Source: Ignavibacteria bacterium RIFOXYC2_FULL_35_21 | Lineage (GTDB): Bacteria; Bacteroidota; Ignavibacteria; Kapaibacteriales; UBA2268 | Assembly (NCBI GenBank): GCA_001804705.1 | Contig: MHAY01000079.1 | Coordinates: 1-42,171, forward strand | DNA: 42,171 nucleotides | Direction: 5' to 3' | Shown here: positions 1-9,056 of the stretch, one piece after another | Layout of the letters: the number at the start of each line of letters is the position of its first letter | Numbering within the stretch: position 1 is the first letter of the stretch | Program-made: the position numbers and the translations under genes | The notes under the pieces: model-generated | Seen by the model: the letters and a program-made list of their open reading frames with translations, nothing else | Database searches by the model: none | Told to the model about the DNA's origin: nothing

Positions 1-227
1 ACATTAATTTTTGGTAATTTTAAATTTAACAATTTTTAAGAGGAACCTTTTTTTATTTTTTAATTTTCAACTAAGTTTAAGATAACACCTTAATTACAAT
101 CAAAGAGTGATTGAACGTTTGTATTAAAACATAACTGAAATTATCTATAAACCTATTGGGATTGAACTTTATAAGCCAAGGATAATAATAACTGCGTAAC
201 ATGAGTTAATAAATCAAATTATTTTGA

Positions 228-1520
228 CTATGCACTTACTTCAGGCAGGTTTTCCCAGTCTGTTGTATATTGAGGAGATTTCATATCGGATTTTGTTCCC
301 CATGAACGTTTGATGCCTGAGCTGGCATAGAATAAAGTGCGTGAGCCGAACTCGAGGTTCAACCTGTCCATCGTTTCGGTTACTTTTGCCATTTTGATTC
401 TGTCTTCGCTGTCGAATAAGCCAAGCTGGGAGCGGTCAACGGGTTCAAACCCTGTCAGCATCACACCTACTTTCTGATACAAATAACCTTTCCTGAAAAT
501 CTGTTCAACACCTTTCATGGCATAGCTTATCATTTCTGTAGTCGAATCGGATGGAACCGGAAGATGTACCAAAACTCCATTGTGGTACTGCGGAGTTTTC
601 TTGAATGGGTTTGTCCTCAGAAACACAGTGAGCAGTCTGCATGCAGAATTTTGAGAACGCATTTTTTCTGCCGCCCTGGTAGTGAAAAGTGAGACTGATT
701 CCTTGATTTCCTCTATTGTTTCAACATACCTTCCGAATGAACGTGAACAGATAATTGCTTTCTTATCAGGAACAGCAGATTCGAGGGAAACACAGGGTAT
801 TCCGCGAAGTTCATAGACAGTTCTCAATCCCATGACAGTCATATTATTTTTGACCCATTTGTCATTAGCCTTTGTTAAATCATAAGCAGTATTAATATTA
901 TTTTTCTTTAGAAGTTTTGTGTATTGATGGCCAACACCCCAAACGTCGCTAACGTCGGTTATTTTGAGGTATTCATCAATTTCATTTTGAGCTATTCCAT
1001 AAATATTAAGAACACCATCATATTTCGGATTCTTCTTAGCTATTCTATTTGCAATTTTTGATAATGTTTTTGTTTCTGCTATTCCGACCGATACAGGTAT
1101 TCCAATCCACTTTTTTACAGTTTCACGGATTTCCCTGCAATATTCTGTAAGATTTTTTCTTTTGAATCCCTCAAGGCTGATAAATGCTTCATCAATGGAA
1201 TAAATTTCAACATTAGGTGAGAATTGTTCGAGTGTGGTCATTATACGATGTGAGATGTCACCATAAAGAACATAGTTTGAAGAGAAGACATTTACATCAT
1301 GTTTTTTAACTAAATCCTGAACTTTGAATAATGGGTCGCCCATTTTTATTCCAACGGCTTTTGCTTCGTTCGAAAGTGCTACGATAATTCCATCATTATT
1401 AGAAAGTACAACAACCGGCTTCCCCAAGAGTTTAGGATTGAACACACGCTCACAGGAAGCATAGAAGTTGTTGCAGTCAACGACTGCTACAGGCGGATTA
1501 TTTTGAGATTTTGTTTTCAA
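228..1520 (-). CDS. umuC: UmuC-like Y-family translesion DNA polymerase
   Basis: A 430-residue protein matching the usual length of the Pol V catalytic subunit UmuC, which copies past damaged template bases in the SOS response. The N-terminal palm carries the first metal-binding Asp in VVDCNNFYASCE (Asp15) and the second catalytic pair in SIDEAF (Asp110, Glu111). The little-finger region follows, and a QLGLF sequence at residues 365-369 fits a beta-clamp-binding motif. No umuD-like gene lies next to it: the next gene upstream runs the other way and is unrelated. It may therefore use a distant UmuD or act alone. Assignment to the UmuC branch rather than DinB rests on length and on the NNDG...SNEAKA segment near residue 41. 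Confidence 0.93.
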   Translation of the reverse strand: MKTKSQNNPPVAVVDCNNFYASCERVFNPKLLGKPVVVLSNNDGIIVALSNEAKAVGIKMGDPLFKVQDLVKKHDVNVFSSNYVLYGDISHRIMTTLEQFSPNVEIYSIDEAFISLEGFKRKNLTEYCREIRETVKKWIGIPVSVGIAETKTLSKIANRIAKKNPKYDGVLNIYGIAQNEIDEYLKITDVSDVWGVGHQYTKLLKKNNINTAYDLTKANDKWVKNNMTVMGLRTVYELRGIPCVSLESAVPDKKAIICSRSFGRYVETIEEIKESVSLFTTRAAEKMRSQNSACRLLTVFLRTNPFKKTPQYHNGVLVHLPVPSDSTTEMISYAMKGVEQIFRKGYLYQKVGVMLTGFEPVDRSQLGLFDSEDRIKMAKVTETMDRLNLEFGSRTLFYASSGIKRSWGTKSDMKSPQYTTDWENLPEVSA

Positions 1521-1651
1521 TTTAAAAAAATTATTAATCTATAAAATGTAAATGTATTAAATTTTAACGAAAGAGTAATTTAATTATTTATTAAGTCTAA
1601 TAGTTGAAATTGTCATTTTATAAGATAATGTTTTTATTTATTTTTGTTTTT

Positions 1652-2545
1652 ATGGAAAATAATCTAAAATATGGGAATGATTTTAAACTGAAATTTGATG
1701 GGCAAATCAACCAAATCGATGCTAATATTTTAATTAACAGCTTAATACATACAACTAATGTTATTCAAGAAATAAATCGTTACTTGGATAGTGGAAAAAG
1801 AATTGAAATAAAGGTTAAAGCACCTGAGAAAGGGAGTTTTTTAATTCATTTGAATTTAGTTGAAACCATTGATGCCGTAAAAAGTATCTTTACAAAAGAA
1901 AACATTGAGATTACTGCTTTAATAATAAGTTCTTTGGTTGGTTTAATTGAATTAAAGAAATTTTTAAAAAGCAGGAAACCAAAAGACGTAAAACAAGATG
2001 AGTCCCTTACAACTATTACAAATCAGGAAGGTAATATTTTAGTAATAAATAATTCAGTTTTTAATATATATGATAAAAGTCCAATTGTGAAGGATGCTTT
2101 ATCTCAAAACTTTGAATCAATTCAAAACGATCCCTCCATCACGGGTTTCGAAATAACAGATACTCAAGAAAAACCATATATACGAATTAATAGAGAAGAA
2201 TTTGAAACAATGGCTTTGAAATCTGAAGAATTATCAGAGGGTGAGAGAGTATTAACGGAAGCGGCGACTTTAAATATAGTTAGATTATCGTTTGAAGAAG
2301 CTTTAAAGTGGGATTTTTATTATAAAGGCAACAAAATTTCTGCGAAAATTAAAGACCCCAATTTTTATGAATTAATTGATAAAGGTGAATCCTTTGCTAA
2401 AGGAGATATTCTTGAGGTTGAATTACAAATTGTTCAAAAATGGGATGAATCAGTGAATACTTATGTGAATAAATCTTATCATATTAATCGAATAACACGA
2501 CATCTAAAAAGAGGTGAGGAACAGAGATTCCATTTTGAAGTATAA
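1652..2545 (+). CDS. Hypothetical protein of unknown family
   Basis: Not recognised. The chosen ATG gives 297 residues beginning MENNLKYGNDF. A longer reading from a TTG at 1604 would add a short hydrophobic leader, but that leader looks like chance coding of AT-rich DNA. The first 90 residues are mixed alpha/beta with a KAPEKGSFLIHL segment. A hydrophobic stretch near residues 88-105 (ITALIISSLVGLIEL) could be one membrane helix or a buried helix. The C-terminal 80 residues look like a small beta-rich domain (KWDFYYKGNKISAKIKD). It stands alone between divergent umuC and convergent mfd, with only 27 bp before mfd's end. The two-domain layout resembles cytosolic accessory or defence-linked unknowns, but no function can be assigned. 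Confidence 0.7.
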   Translation: MENNLKYGNDFKLKFDGQINQIDANILINSLIHTTNVIQEINRYLDSGKRIEIKVKAPEKGSFLIHLNLVETIDAVKSIFTKENIEITALIISSLVGLIELKKFLKSRKPKDVKQDESLTTITNQEGNILVINNSVFNIYDKSPIVKDALSQNFESIQNDPSITGFEITDTQEKPYIRINREEFETMALKSEELSEGERVLTEAATLNIVRLSFEEALKWDFYYKGNKISAKIKDPNFYELIDKGESFAKGDILEVELQIVQKWDESVNTYVNKSYHINRITRHLKRGEEQRFHFEV

Positions 2546-2572
2546 AATTCTTCCCAAAATTTATGAATTATT

Positions 2573-5500
2573 TTAATCAATCAGGCTTTGTAATGTTCTT
2601 TTTATTCGCCAGAGAAATTCAACTGCATCATCACGTTTGGATACGAGCAATTCAATAGACAATTTATTCTCATTTTGGAAAATCTTAGCATTTGGGTATG
2701 ATGGTAATAAATCCAATATCACAGGTAATACGGTTTCCTGAAAATCAGTACTTAGGTTTGTCAAAAATTCTGCAGAGAGTTTATTTTTCTTCAAGGTTAT
2801 TTTTGCAAAGCCTGAAGAAAGTGCGGCTACTCTCAGTTTCACTGCAAATATTAACTCATTAGCCTGTTGAGGAAGTTTACCAAACCTATCATTCATTTCT
2901 TCTAAAATTTCATGCAAAGCATCATTATCTCTTACATGATACAGCTTTTTGTAGAAATGGAATCTTTCGGTTTCACTTGCAATGTAATCAGAGGGAAGAA
3001 GAGCATCAGAATCGAGTTCGATTGTAATATCTTCATTGACAGGCAGGATTTTGTCTATCTTTTTAGAATCAAAGAACAATTCACTGAATTCTTCGATTTT
3101 AAGTTCACTGACAGCCTCATCGAGAATTCTTTGGTAGAGTTCAAATCCTATTTCGTTAATGTAGCCGCTCTGTTCAGGCCCAAGTAAATTACCTGCACCC
3201 CGGATTTCCATATCCCTCATTGCAAGCTGTAATCCACTGCCAAGTTCTGTAAATTCTTCTATTGCCTGTAAGCGTCTCAATGAATTTGATGATAAATTTT
3301 TGACCGGAGGAATTAAAAGGTAGCAATATGCCTGTATGTTGCTCCTACCAACCCTGCCGCGAAGCTGGTAAAGCTCTGCCAATCCGAAGTTCTGGGCATT
3401 GTTTATAAACATTGTGTTTGCATTTGGAATATCAATTCCTGACTCGATTATTTTTGTTGTGAAAAGGACATCAAATTTTCTTTCAAGGAATTTTTCCATG
3501 ATATGTTCTAACTCGCTTGAGCGCATCTGCCCGTGAGCTACTGCCACTTTTAATGATGGCATGAGCATTTGAATATTTCTTGAAATCTTTTCAATATCCT
3601 GAATTTTATCATTCACGAAAAAGACTTGACCTTTTCTTTCAATTTCCTTCGATATTGCTTTCAGAATAATTTTATCATTCCATTCAAGAATTTCAGTATA
3701 GATGGGGAGCCTGTTCCTTGGTGGTGTTTCGATTATGCTCAAATCTCTTGCACCCATGAGTGAAAAATTCAGAGTGCGTGGAATGGGAGTAGCTGTAAGA
3801 GTCAATGTATCAACGTTGGTTCTCAATTTACGAAGCTTCTCCTTGGATGCAACTCCGAAACGGTGTTCTTCATCAATAACGAGTAAGCCAAGATTTCTGA
3901 AGGAGACATCTTTACTTAGAAGCCTGTGAGTACCTATTAGAACATCAATTTGGGCATTCTTTGTTTTTTCCACCACTACTTCTTGTTCCTTTTTGGAGCG
4001 GAAACGAGAAATTACCTCGATGATAACAGGATAGCGATGCAGTCTGTCCATGAATGTCATATAATGCTGTTGTGCAAGTATTGTCGTAGGTACGAGAACA
4101 GCGACCTGCTTACCTGCCTGAACGGCTTTGAATGAAGCCCTGATTGCAATTTCGGTTTTTCCGAAGCCGACATCGCCGCAGACAAGCCTGTCCATAGGAG
4201 TTTCGGATTCCATATCTTTCTTGACTTCTGTTGTCGTTTGAGCCTGGTCTGGAGTGTCGTCATAAATGAATGATGCTTCAAATTCCTTCTGCCACATTGT
4301 ATCTGAAGGATATGATATTCCGGGTTGCCGCTTGCGTTCGGCATAGAGTTTTATTAAGTCCCGGGCAATGTCTTTAAGCCGTTTCTTTGTTTTTGCTTTT
4401 TTCCTCAACCATTCAGTAGAGCCAAGCTTACTGAGTTTTGGAACAACACCTTCCTGTGATGAGTATTTCTGGATTTTGTTGATGTAATTAAGATTTACAT
4501 ATAAAATATCGTCATCTGCAAATTGCAGTCTGAGGCAATCCTGAAGGCTTACACCGAGCTTTATGGTCTTAAATCCATCAAATTTTCCTACACCTTTATC
4601 TACATGAACGACAAAATCACCGATTTTCAATTGCATTAATTCTCGGAGAGATATGCCTCCTGTAATTCTTTTACCTCTTCTTGTAGTCTGGGTTCTGAGC
4701 CTGTTAAATATTTCATGTTCTGTAAATATTGCAAGTTGAAAATCAGGAAGAAGAAATCCATGAGTGAATGACTCATTGAGCCATAAGATTGAATTTAGAG
4801 TTACATCTTTTTCAGCCAGATAGGTGGAATTCAAAGTATCTTGAACTTCGGACATTTCGATACCATTTTCAACAAGCTCTTTTAATCTTTCTAAATGCTC
4901 TTTTCCTTGTGCAGAGATAACTATTTTAGCATTTAAGCCTACAAGCTTTCGCAACTCTAAAGTGAAATCTTTTACAGAACCATGATATTGCTTTTGTTGA
5001 GATGAATTTATTTTTACATCAGCTTCACCAAGTTTGTTGATTGATAATTTTTGATAACTACTGAATATATCCCAATTATCAATAGAGGATTGAAGGGAGT
5101 CGGGATTATCGAGAACAAGAATCGTATCATTACTCAAATATTCGAATATGGTTGAATCGGCAGTAGTTCTGGATGAGTGATATATGTTCGCAATAAATTC
5201 TATGCTTTGATGTTCTCTGATGCTTCTCTGTGATATAGGCTGAAATTCCCGGATTGATTCGATTTCATTATCCCAAAATTCGATTCTGAGTGGATTATCC
5301 CAGCCTAAAGGAAATATATCAACTATACCTCCGCGCACAGCCATTTCGCCTTGGGACGAGACAAAATCAACTCTCTCAAAACCATTCAGGCCTAGCATAT
5401 TTGAGAACGCGGAGTATTCGAGAAACTGACCTTTATGCAGAGTGGTTCTGTATTTTGAAATTTCCTCATGTTTTGGAATACTGATATTGAAAATGTCAGG

Positions 5501-5881
5501 TGTGGAAATTGTAATCGAAAAATCATTCTTTTGTAAAACAGAAAGGCCGTCAATGAGCCATATAAGCTGTTCATCCTGATTTTCTGCAGTATAGTGAACT
5601 TTATTCGATGGTTCGGATAATAATGCTAAAACATCATCGCCCAAAACAAGCTGTAAATCGTGGAACCAATCTTCAGCTTCTTGTGCGGAAGGTGTTATGA
5701 TTAAATAATTTCTTTTTTTCTTTAACCATAATGAGGCGATAACAAGAGATTTCAGAGAACCACTCAGTGTTTTAACCGAAATGTCCATGTTCGCAGATTC
5801 CAGCAAGCCTGATAATTCCCTTGTGATTTTCAGGTGTTCGAGGTATTCAATTACTTTTTTTATTTGAGGTATATGAGTCAA
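2573..5881 (-). CDS. mfd: Transcription-repair coupling factor Mfd
   Basis: An SF2 DNA translocase of 1102 residues. It pushes RNA polymerase stalled at lesions off the DNA and recruits UvrA. The order is: UvrB-like N-terminal domains; an RNA-polymerase-interaction/CarD-like segment around residues 415-470 (KIGDFVVHVDKGVGKF); the motor with Walker A GDVGFGKTE (about 566-575) and DEEH box VIDEEHRFG (about 670), then LTATPIPRTL; the second RecA domain with ESGIDIPNANT and GRVGRS (about 805-845); and a C-terminal regulatory domain. It is slightly shorter than E. coli Mfd. It lies 39 bp downstream of the hflX/small-ORF pair and is probably transcribed with them. Several overlapping short ORFs on both strands are shadows. 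Confidence 0.98.
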   Translation of the reverse strand: MTHIPQIKKVIEYLEHLKITRELSGLLESANMDISVKTLSGSLKSLVIASLWLKKKRNYLIITPSAQEAEDWFHDLQLVLGDDVLALLSEPSNKVHYTAENQDEQLIWLIDGLSVLQKNDFSITISTPDIFNISIPKHEEISKYRTTLHKGQFLEYSAFSNMLGLNGFERVDFVSSQGEMAVRGGIVDIFPLGWDNPLRIEFWDNEIESIREFQPISQRSIREHQSIEFIANIYHSSRTTADSTIFEYLSNDTILVLDNPDSLQSSIDNWDIFSSYQKLSINKLGEADVKINSSQQKQYHGSVKDFTLELRKLVGLNAKIVISAQGKEHLERLKELVENGIEMSEVQDTLNSTYLAEKDVTLNSILWLNESFTHGFLLPDFQLAIFTEHEIFNRLRTQTTRRGKRITGGISLRELMQLKIGDFVVHVDKGVGKFDGFKTIKLGVSLQDCLRLQFADDDILYVNLNYINKIQKYSSQEGVVPKLSKLGSTEWLRKKAKTKKRLKDIARDLIKLYAERKRQPGISYPSDTMWQKEFEASFIYDDTPDQAQTTTEVKKDMESETPMDRLVCGDVGFGKTEIAIRASFKAVQAGKQVAVLVPTTILAQQHYMTFMDRLHRYPVIIEVISRFRSKKEQEVVVEKTKNAQIDVLIGTHRLLSKDVSFRNLGLLVIDEEHRFGVASKEKLRKLRTNVDTLTLTATPIPRTLNFSLMGARDLSIIETPPRNRLPIYTEILEWNDKIILKAISKEIERKGQVFFVNDKIQDIEKISRNIQMLMPSLKVAVAHGQMRSSELEHIMEKFLERKFDVLFTTKIIESGIDIPNANTMFINNAQNFGLAELYQLRGRVGRSNIQAYCYLLIPPVKNLSSNSLRRLQAIEEFTELGSGLQLAMRDMEIRGAGNLLGPEQSGYINEIGFELYQRILDEAVSELKIEEFSELFFDSKKIDKILPVNEDITIELDSDALLPSDYIASETERFHFYKKLYHVRDNDALHEILEEMNDRFGKLPQQANELIFAVKLRVAALSSGFAKITLKKNKLSAEFLTNLSTDFQETVLPVILDLLPSYPNAKIFQNENKLSIELLVSKRDDAVEFLWRIKRTLQSLID

Positions 5882-5920
5882 TTTTAATGAATAACCAATA
5901 TCACTTAATACAATTTTATT

Positions 5921-6109
5921 TTAATCTTCTGAAATTATTTCAACAGTAGAACCGGTCTTCTGCCTGATATTGTATGAAACCGAATTAAATTTCCTGATTT
6001 CTTTTAGCATTTCCTCACGGTTCAGTTCTTTGTTTGCATAAATTATATATTTAATTTCTCTGCGGGTATCCCTAATCACATTGCGTACAGGAGGTTTTTC
6101 CATAATCAT
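5921..6109 (-). CDS. Small conserved-looking protein translationally coupled to HflX
   Basis: A 62-residue basic protein whose ATG overlaps the hflX stop codon (ATGA-type overlap). It is followed 39 bp later by mfd, which argues that it is a real gene in this operon. It begins MIMEKPPVRNVIRDTRREIKY; a second in-frame Met is at residue 3. It has no signal peptide or membrane segment and reads as a short beta-alpha-beta unit (EIKYIIYANKELNREEMLKEI). I do not recognise the family. Position suggests a role near ribosome rescue or transcription-coupled repair, but that is context only. Confidence 0.65.
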   Translation of the reverse strand: MIMEKPPVRNVIRDTRREIKYIIYANKELNREEMLKEIRKFNSVSYNIRQKTGSTVEIISED

Positions 6110-7380
6110 TCAATATTAATATATTTTTTAAAGTTGTGTTCAAAAATTTTCAACTTATCATTTTTAACACGGATATTAAAATGTACTCCTTCGTCTTTAT
6201 CATCCCTCGATACAATATCAGCATTTGAATAGACCTCGGAAACGAGGTCCATTGCGGTATATGGTAGTACGAAGGATAGAGTTTTACTTTGCTCCTCAGA
6301 TTTTTCCTGCATTACACTCATCAGCTTCTGAATATTGATATTTCTCGATGCTGATGTAAACACAGCTTGGGGATATTCGGATTCTATTGCTCTTAAATCA
6401 TTCGCGTCTTCAATCAAATCTACTTTATTCAGGACAAGAATTATTGGCTTTTCAGCGATTTTCAGACTTTCGAGTGTTTCATTAACTACCCTGATATGTT
6501 CTCTGAAAAAATTGTGGGATACATCAACAACATGAATTAATATATCAGCTTCCGATGCTTCAGCAAGAGTACTTCGAAATGATGCAATCAGGTTGACAGG
6601 CAGTTTCCTGATAAAACCCACCGTGTCAGAAATGAGTGTCTTTGCTCCTCCCGGAAGATTGAATGACCTGACGGTCGTATCGAGAGTGGCAAAGAGTTTA
6701 TCCTCTACATAAACATCAGCATCAGTAATTGCATTCATAAGTGTTGATTTACCGGCATTTGTATAACCAACGAGTGCGAATTGAGTGAACTCTTTCCTTC
6801 CTTTCCTCTGCTGTTCTCTTTGAACGGAAATGTCTTCGAGTTTTTCTTTCAGTTTCTGAATCTTAATTTTTAACATTCTACGGTCGGTTTCAATTTGTGT
6901 TTCACCGGGACCTTTGGTCCTTATGCCGCCGTATTGTTTGGACAAGTGAGTCCACATCTTGGTTAATCTTGGCAGAAGGTATTGAGATTGAGCAAGCTCA
7001 ACCTGAACCTTTGCTTCCTGCGAACGGGCATGTTTGGCGAAAATATCGAGTATCAGTCCGCTTCTGTCAACAACTTTAATTTGAAATGCTTTTTCCAGGT
7101 TTCTGAGCTGCATAGGGGAAATGTCATCATCAAAAATGATGAGAGTGATAGCCTTCTCTTCAATGATTAATTTAATCTCTTCTAATTTACCGGTGCCTAT
7201 AACAGTAGAGCGGTTTGGGGCAGCCAGTTCCTGATATATCTTTTCGATAATTTCAGCACCTGCGGTTTCAGCAAGGAACTCCAATTCATTAAGATGCTCG
7301 AATGCTGTTTCACGGTCAGCACCTTTTTTTCCTATTGCAATGGCAATAGCTTTTTCTTTTGTTTCGGTAAAATCGTGCAA
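6106..7380 (-). CDS. hflX: GTPase HflX, ribosome-splitting factor
   Basis: HflX binds the 50S subunit and splits stalled or heat-damaged ribosomes. The 424 residues show the N-terminal HflX domain (1-150), the glycine-rich linker GGIRTKGPGETQIETDRR at 151-168 that is diagnostic of the family, a coiled coil (about 170-198), and the G domain with G1 GYTNAGKST (205-213), G3 DTVG (252-255) and G4 NKVD (318-321). A short C-terminal domain follows. Its stop overlaps the start of the 62-residue ORF, and mfd comes next, so the three probably form one transcript. The upstream 107 bp is shared with the divergent PIN gene. Confidence 0.97.
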   Translation of the reverse strand: MHDFTETKEKAIAIAIGKKGADRETAFEHLNELEFLAETAGAEIIEKIYQELAAPNRSTVIGTGKLEEIKLIIEEKAITLIIFDDDISPMQLRNLEKAFQIKVVDRSGLILDIFAKHARSQEAKVQVELAQSQYLLPRLTKMWTHLSKQYGGIRTKGPGETQIETDRRMLKIKIQKLKEKLEDISVQREQQRKGRKEFTQFALVGYTNAGKSTLMNAITDADVYVEDKLFATLDTTVRSFNLPGGAKTLISDTVGFIRKLPVNLIASFRSTLAEASEADILIHVVDVSHNFFREHIRVVNETLESLKIAEKPIILVLNKVDLIEDANDLRAIESEYPQAVFTSASRNINIQKLMSVMQEKSEEQSKTLSFVLPYTAMDLVSEVYSNADIVSRDDKDEGVHFNIRVKNDKLKIFEHNFKKYINIE

Positions 7381-7496
7381 ATAATTTCCTATAAATTTAA
7401 CTGCATCTATTCACGTTTTGTTGGGTGAAATATTGATTTGTGAGATTTAATGTTAATCATAAAATAATTTGCTAAAGTGAAAAATATTTGGTAATT

Positions 7497-7967
7497 ATGA
7501 ATATGCAAAAACAACGAATATATATTGATACTTCGGTTATCGGCGGCTGTTTTGACGAAGAATTTCAGAAATGGTCAAATAAACTATTTGATGAGTTTAT
7601 TAGTGGTAAACACATTGCAGTCATATCTGATTTAACTATTGCAGAATTGAACAGGGCTTCAAAAGAAGTTGCAGGTAAGTTATTACAATTACCAGAAGAA
7701 AATATTGAATATGTATTCAGAAATGAAGAATCAAACTATTTGGCGAGTAAATATATTGAGAATGGAGCACTAAGCAATAAATATTATGAGGACGCTCATC
7801 ATATTGCTCTTGCAACGATTAATAATTCAAATATTTTAGTCAGCTGGAATTTTAAGCATATTGTTAATATGAGCAGAATTACAATATATAATTCGGTAAA
7901 CATTCTATTAAACTACAAAACAATTGAAATAAGGTCACCAATGGAGGTGGTGGAATATGAAGACTAA
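7497..7967 (+). CDS. PIN-domain protein, probable VapC-like toxin
   Basis: A 156-residue PIN-type ribonuclease-like protein. The start was set at ATG 7497 (MNMQKQRIYIDTS) rather than the TTG nine bases earlier. Acidic residues typical of the PIN active site are visible: Asp11 in IYIDTSVIGG, Glu in TIAELNRA, and Asp in YYEDAHHIALA followed by the SWNFKHIVN segment. This variant, with IYIDTSVIGG and SWNFKHIVN, is common in solo or weakly paired PIN proteins. An overlapping 58-codon ORF begins inside its 3' end and is the likely antitoxin. Reversed order (toxin first) is unusual for classical vapBC. Confidence 0.85.
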   Translation: MNMQKQRIYIDTSVIGGCFDEEFQKWSNKLFDEFISGKHIAVISDLTIAELNRASKEVAGKLLQLPEENIEYVFRNEESNYLASKYIENGALSNKYYEDAHHIALATINNSNILVSWNFKHIVNMSRITIYNSVNILLNYKTIEIRSPMEVVEYED

Positions 7968-8133
7968 AACTTTTGATTGCGTTGAAATGCAAAGAAAAAT
8001 TCGAGACAGTTTTTGGATTGAATCGAATGGTGATATTAAGAAATTGAATGAGATTATTGATAGAGAATTGAGTACTTCTGATTTATTCAAAAGGATAAAT
8101 GAAAAGAAAGAAAGAGAATTAGTTCAGGCTTAA
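7957..8133 (+). CDS. Small partner of the PIN protein, putative antitoxin
   Basis: A 58-residue ORF starting at an ATG that overlaps the PIN gene by 11 bp, preceded by a GGAGGTGG stretch that makes a strong ribosome-binding site. It encodes MKTKTFDCVEMQRKIRD... and ends ...KERELVQA. It is charged and helical, with no membrane segment. The sequence resembles the short proteins that accompany this PIN subfamily, and the overlap suggests translational coupling. Antitoxin function is inferred from arrangement. Confidence 0.75.
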   Translation: MKTKTFDCVEMQRKIRDSFWIESNGDIKKLNEIIDRELSTSDLFKRINEKKERELVQA

Positions 8134-8294
8134 TTTAATCAATATTCGAGATATTAATATTTGCTAAAGCTATTAATGATTCTCTCATCTTAATTCTAAA
8201 ATAAGTTGAATTATGAAAAATAAAATAGATGATTCTTTTTTTGAAGTACGATAGTGGTAAATAAATAATTAATGTTTAATTTTAAAAGGATTAT

Positions 8295-8594
8295 ATGAAT
8301 TCTATAAACTTACCATATCGTGAATTGAGGGATTTCTGCGGGAAATACCATATAAAAAAAATGTCATTATTTGGTTCTGTACTTACCGATGAATTCATAC
8401 CCGAAAAAAGTGATGTTGATGTTTTGGTGGAATTTATTATTGACAAACACCCTAGTTTATTTCAATTTGCGGGGATTGAGATTGAATTAAGCGAGTTGAT
8501 AAATCATAAAGTTGACTTAAAAACAAAGGAAGATTTAAGTGTTTATTTTAGGGAAGATGTTTTAAAAAGTTCTAAAACAATATACGAATCATAG
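8295..8594 (+). CDS. mntA: MNT-type nucleotidyltransferase antitoxin (MntA-like)
   Basis: A minimal nucleotidyltransferase of 99 residues. The active site is intact: Gly27-Ser28 in LFGSVL, the metal-binding Asp pair in SDVDVLVEF (Asp40, Asp42) and a third Asp at 74 (HKVDLKT). In known MNT-HEPN systems the MNT protein adds AMP groups to a Tyr of the HEPN toxin and so silences it. The downstream HEPN gene starts 7 bp after this stop, so the two form an operon. The leader before the gene is about 160 bp of AT-rich DNA with no clear feature. Confidence 0.93.
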   Translation: MNSINLPYRELRDFCGKYHIKKMSLFGSVLTDEFIPEKSDVDVLVEFIIDKHPSLFQFAGIEIELSELINHKVDLKTKEDLSVYFREDVLKSSKTIYES

Positions 8595-8601
8595 AAACAT
8601 T

Positions 8602-8949
8602 ATGAGTATGCCTAAAAATACAATAAGACTCAGGCATATGTTGGATGCAGCCAACAAAATCATGAAGTTTATTAAGAACCGCTCACGTTCTGACCTCGAT
8701 ACTGACGAGATGCTTATTCTGGCGATTTTGAAATTAATTGAAATTATTGGTGAAGCAGCATCATCAGTAACATTTGAAATAAAAGAGAAACATCCGGAAA
8801 TTCCCTGGAGGCAAATAATTAGTGTCAGGAATAGATTGATACATGGATATTTCGATATTAATCATAACATTCTTTGGGAGATTGTTATAAAAGATTTACC
8901 ACCACTTATAAAGAACCTTGAAATCATGTTAACTGAGATAGAAAATTAG
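8602..8949 (+). CDS. hepT: HEPN-domain RNase toxin (HepT-like, DUF86)
   Basis: A 115-residue all-helical HEPN protein. The catalytic RX4HXY motif is intact in RNRLIHGYF (Arg76, His81, Tyr83). Tyr83 is the residue that the partner nucleotidyltransferase would be expected to AMPylate. The usual DUF86 signature, LILAILKLIEIIGEAAS, precedes it. In such systems the toxin cleaves RNA, often tRNA. It sits directly behind the MNT gene, and the pair looks complete and functional, unlike several other modules in this window. Confidence 0.93.
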   Translation: MSMPKNTIRLRHMLDAANKIMKFIKNRSRSDLDTDEMLILAILKLIEIIGEAASSVTFEIKEKHPEIPWRQIISVRNRLIHGYFDINHNILWEIVIKDLPPLIKNLEIMLTEIEN

Positions 8950-9056
8950 AAAGAAAAGAGTCCATCAAATTTCATAATGGTGACATTATCTTTCCCGGAT
9001 TTTTTGTAATTTTATTTTTTTAAAATTGAATTAGTTAATAAAATTTGAGTTTTGTT

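Noticed and set aside
1-227. The first 227 bases
   Set aside because: AT-rich with no ORF, RNA gene or clear repeat; nothing could be supported here.
1604-1651. A hydrophobic N-terminal extension of the gene at 1652, as a possible signal peptide
   Set aside because: It needs a TTG start, has no typical cleavage site, and the remainder looks cytosolic.
3702-4344. Several ORFs of 60-95 codons on both strands within mfd
   Set aside because: They overlap a full-length, motif-complete Mfd and have no recognisable domain or start signal; they are shadows.
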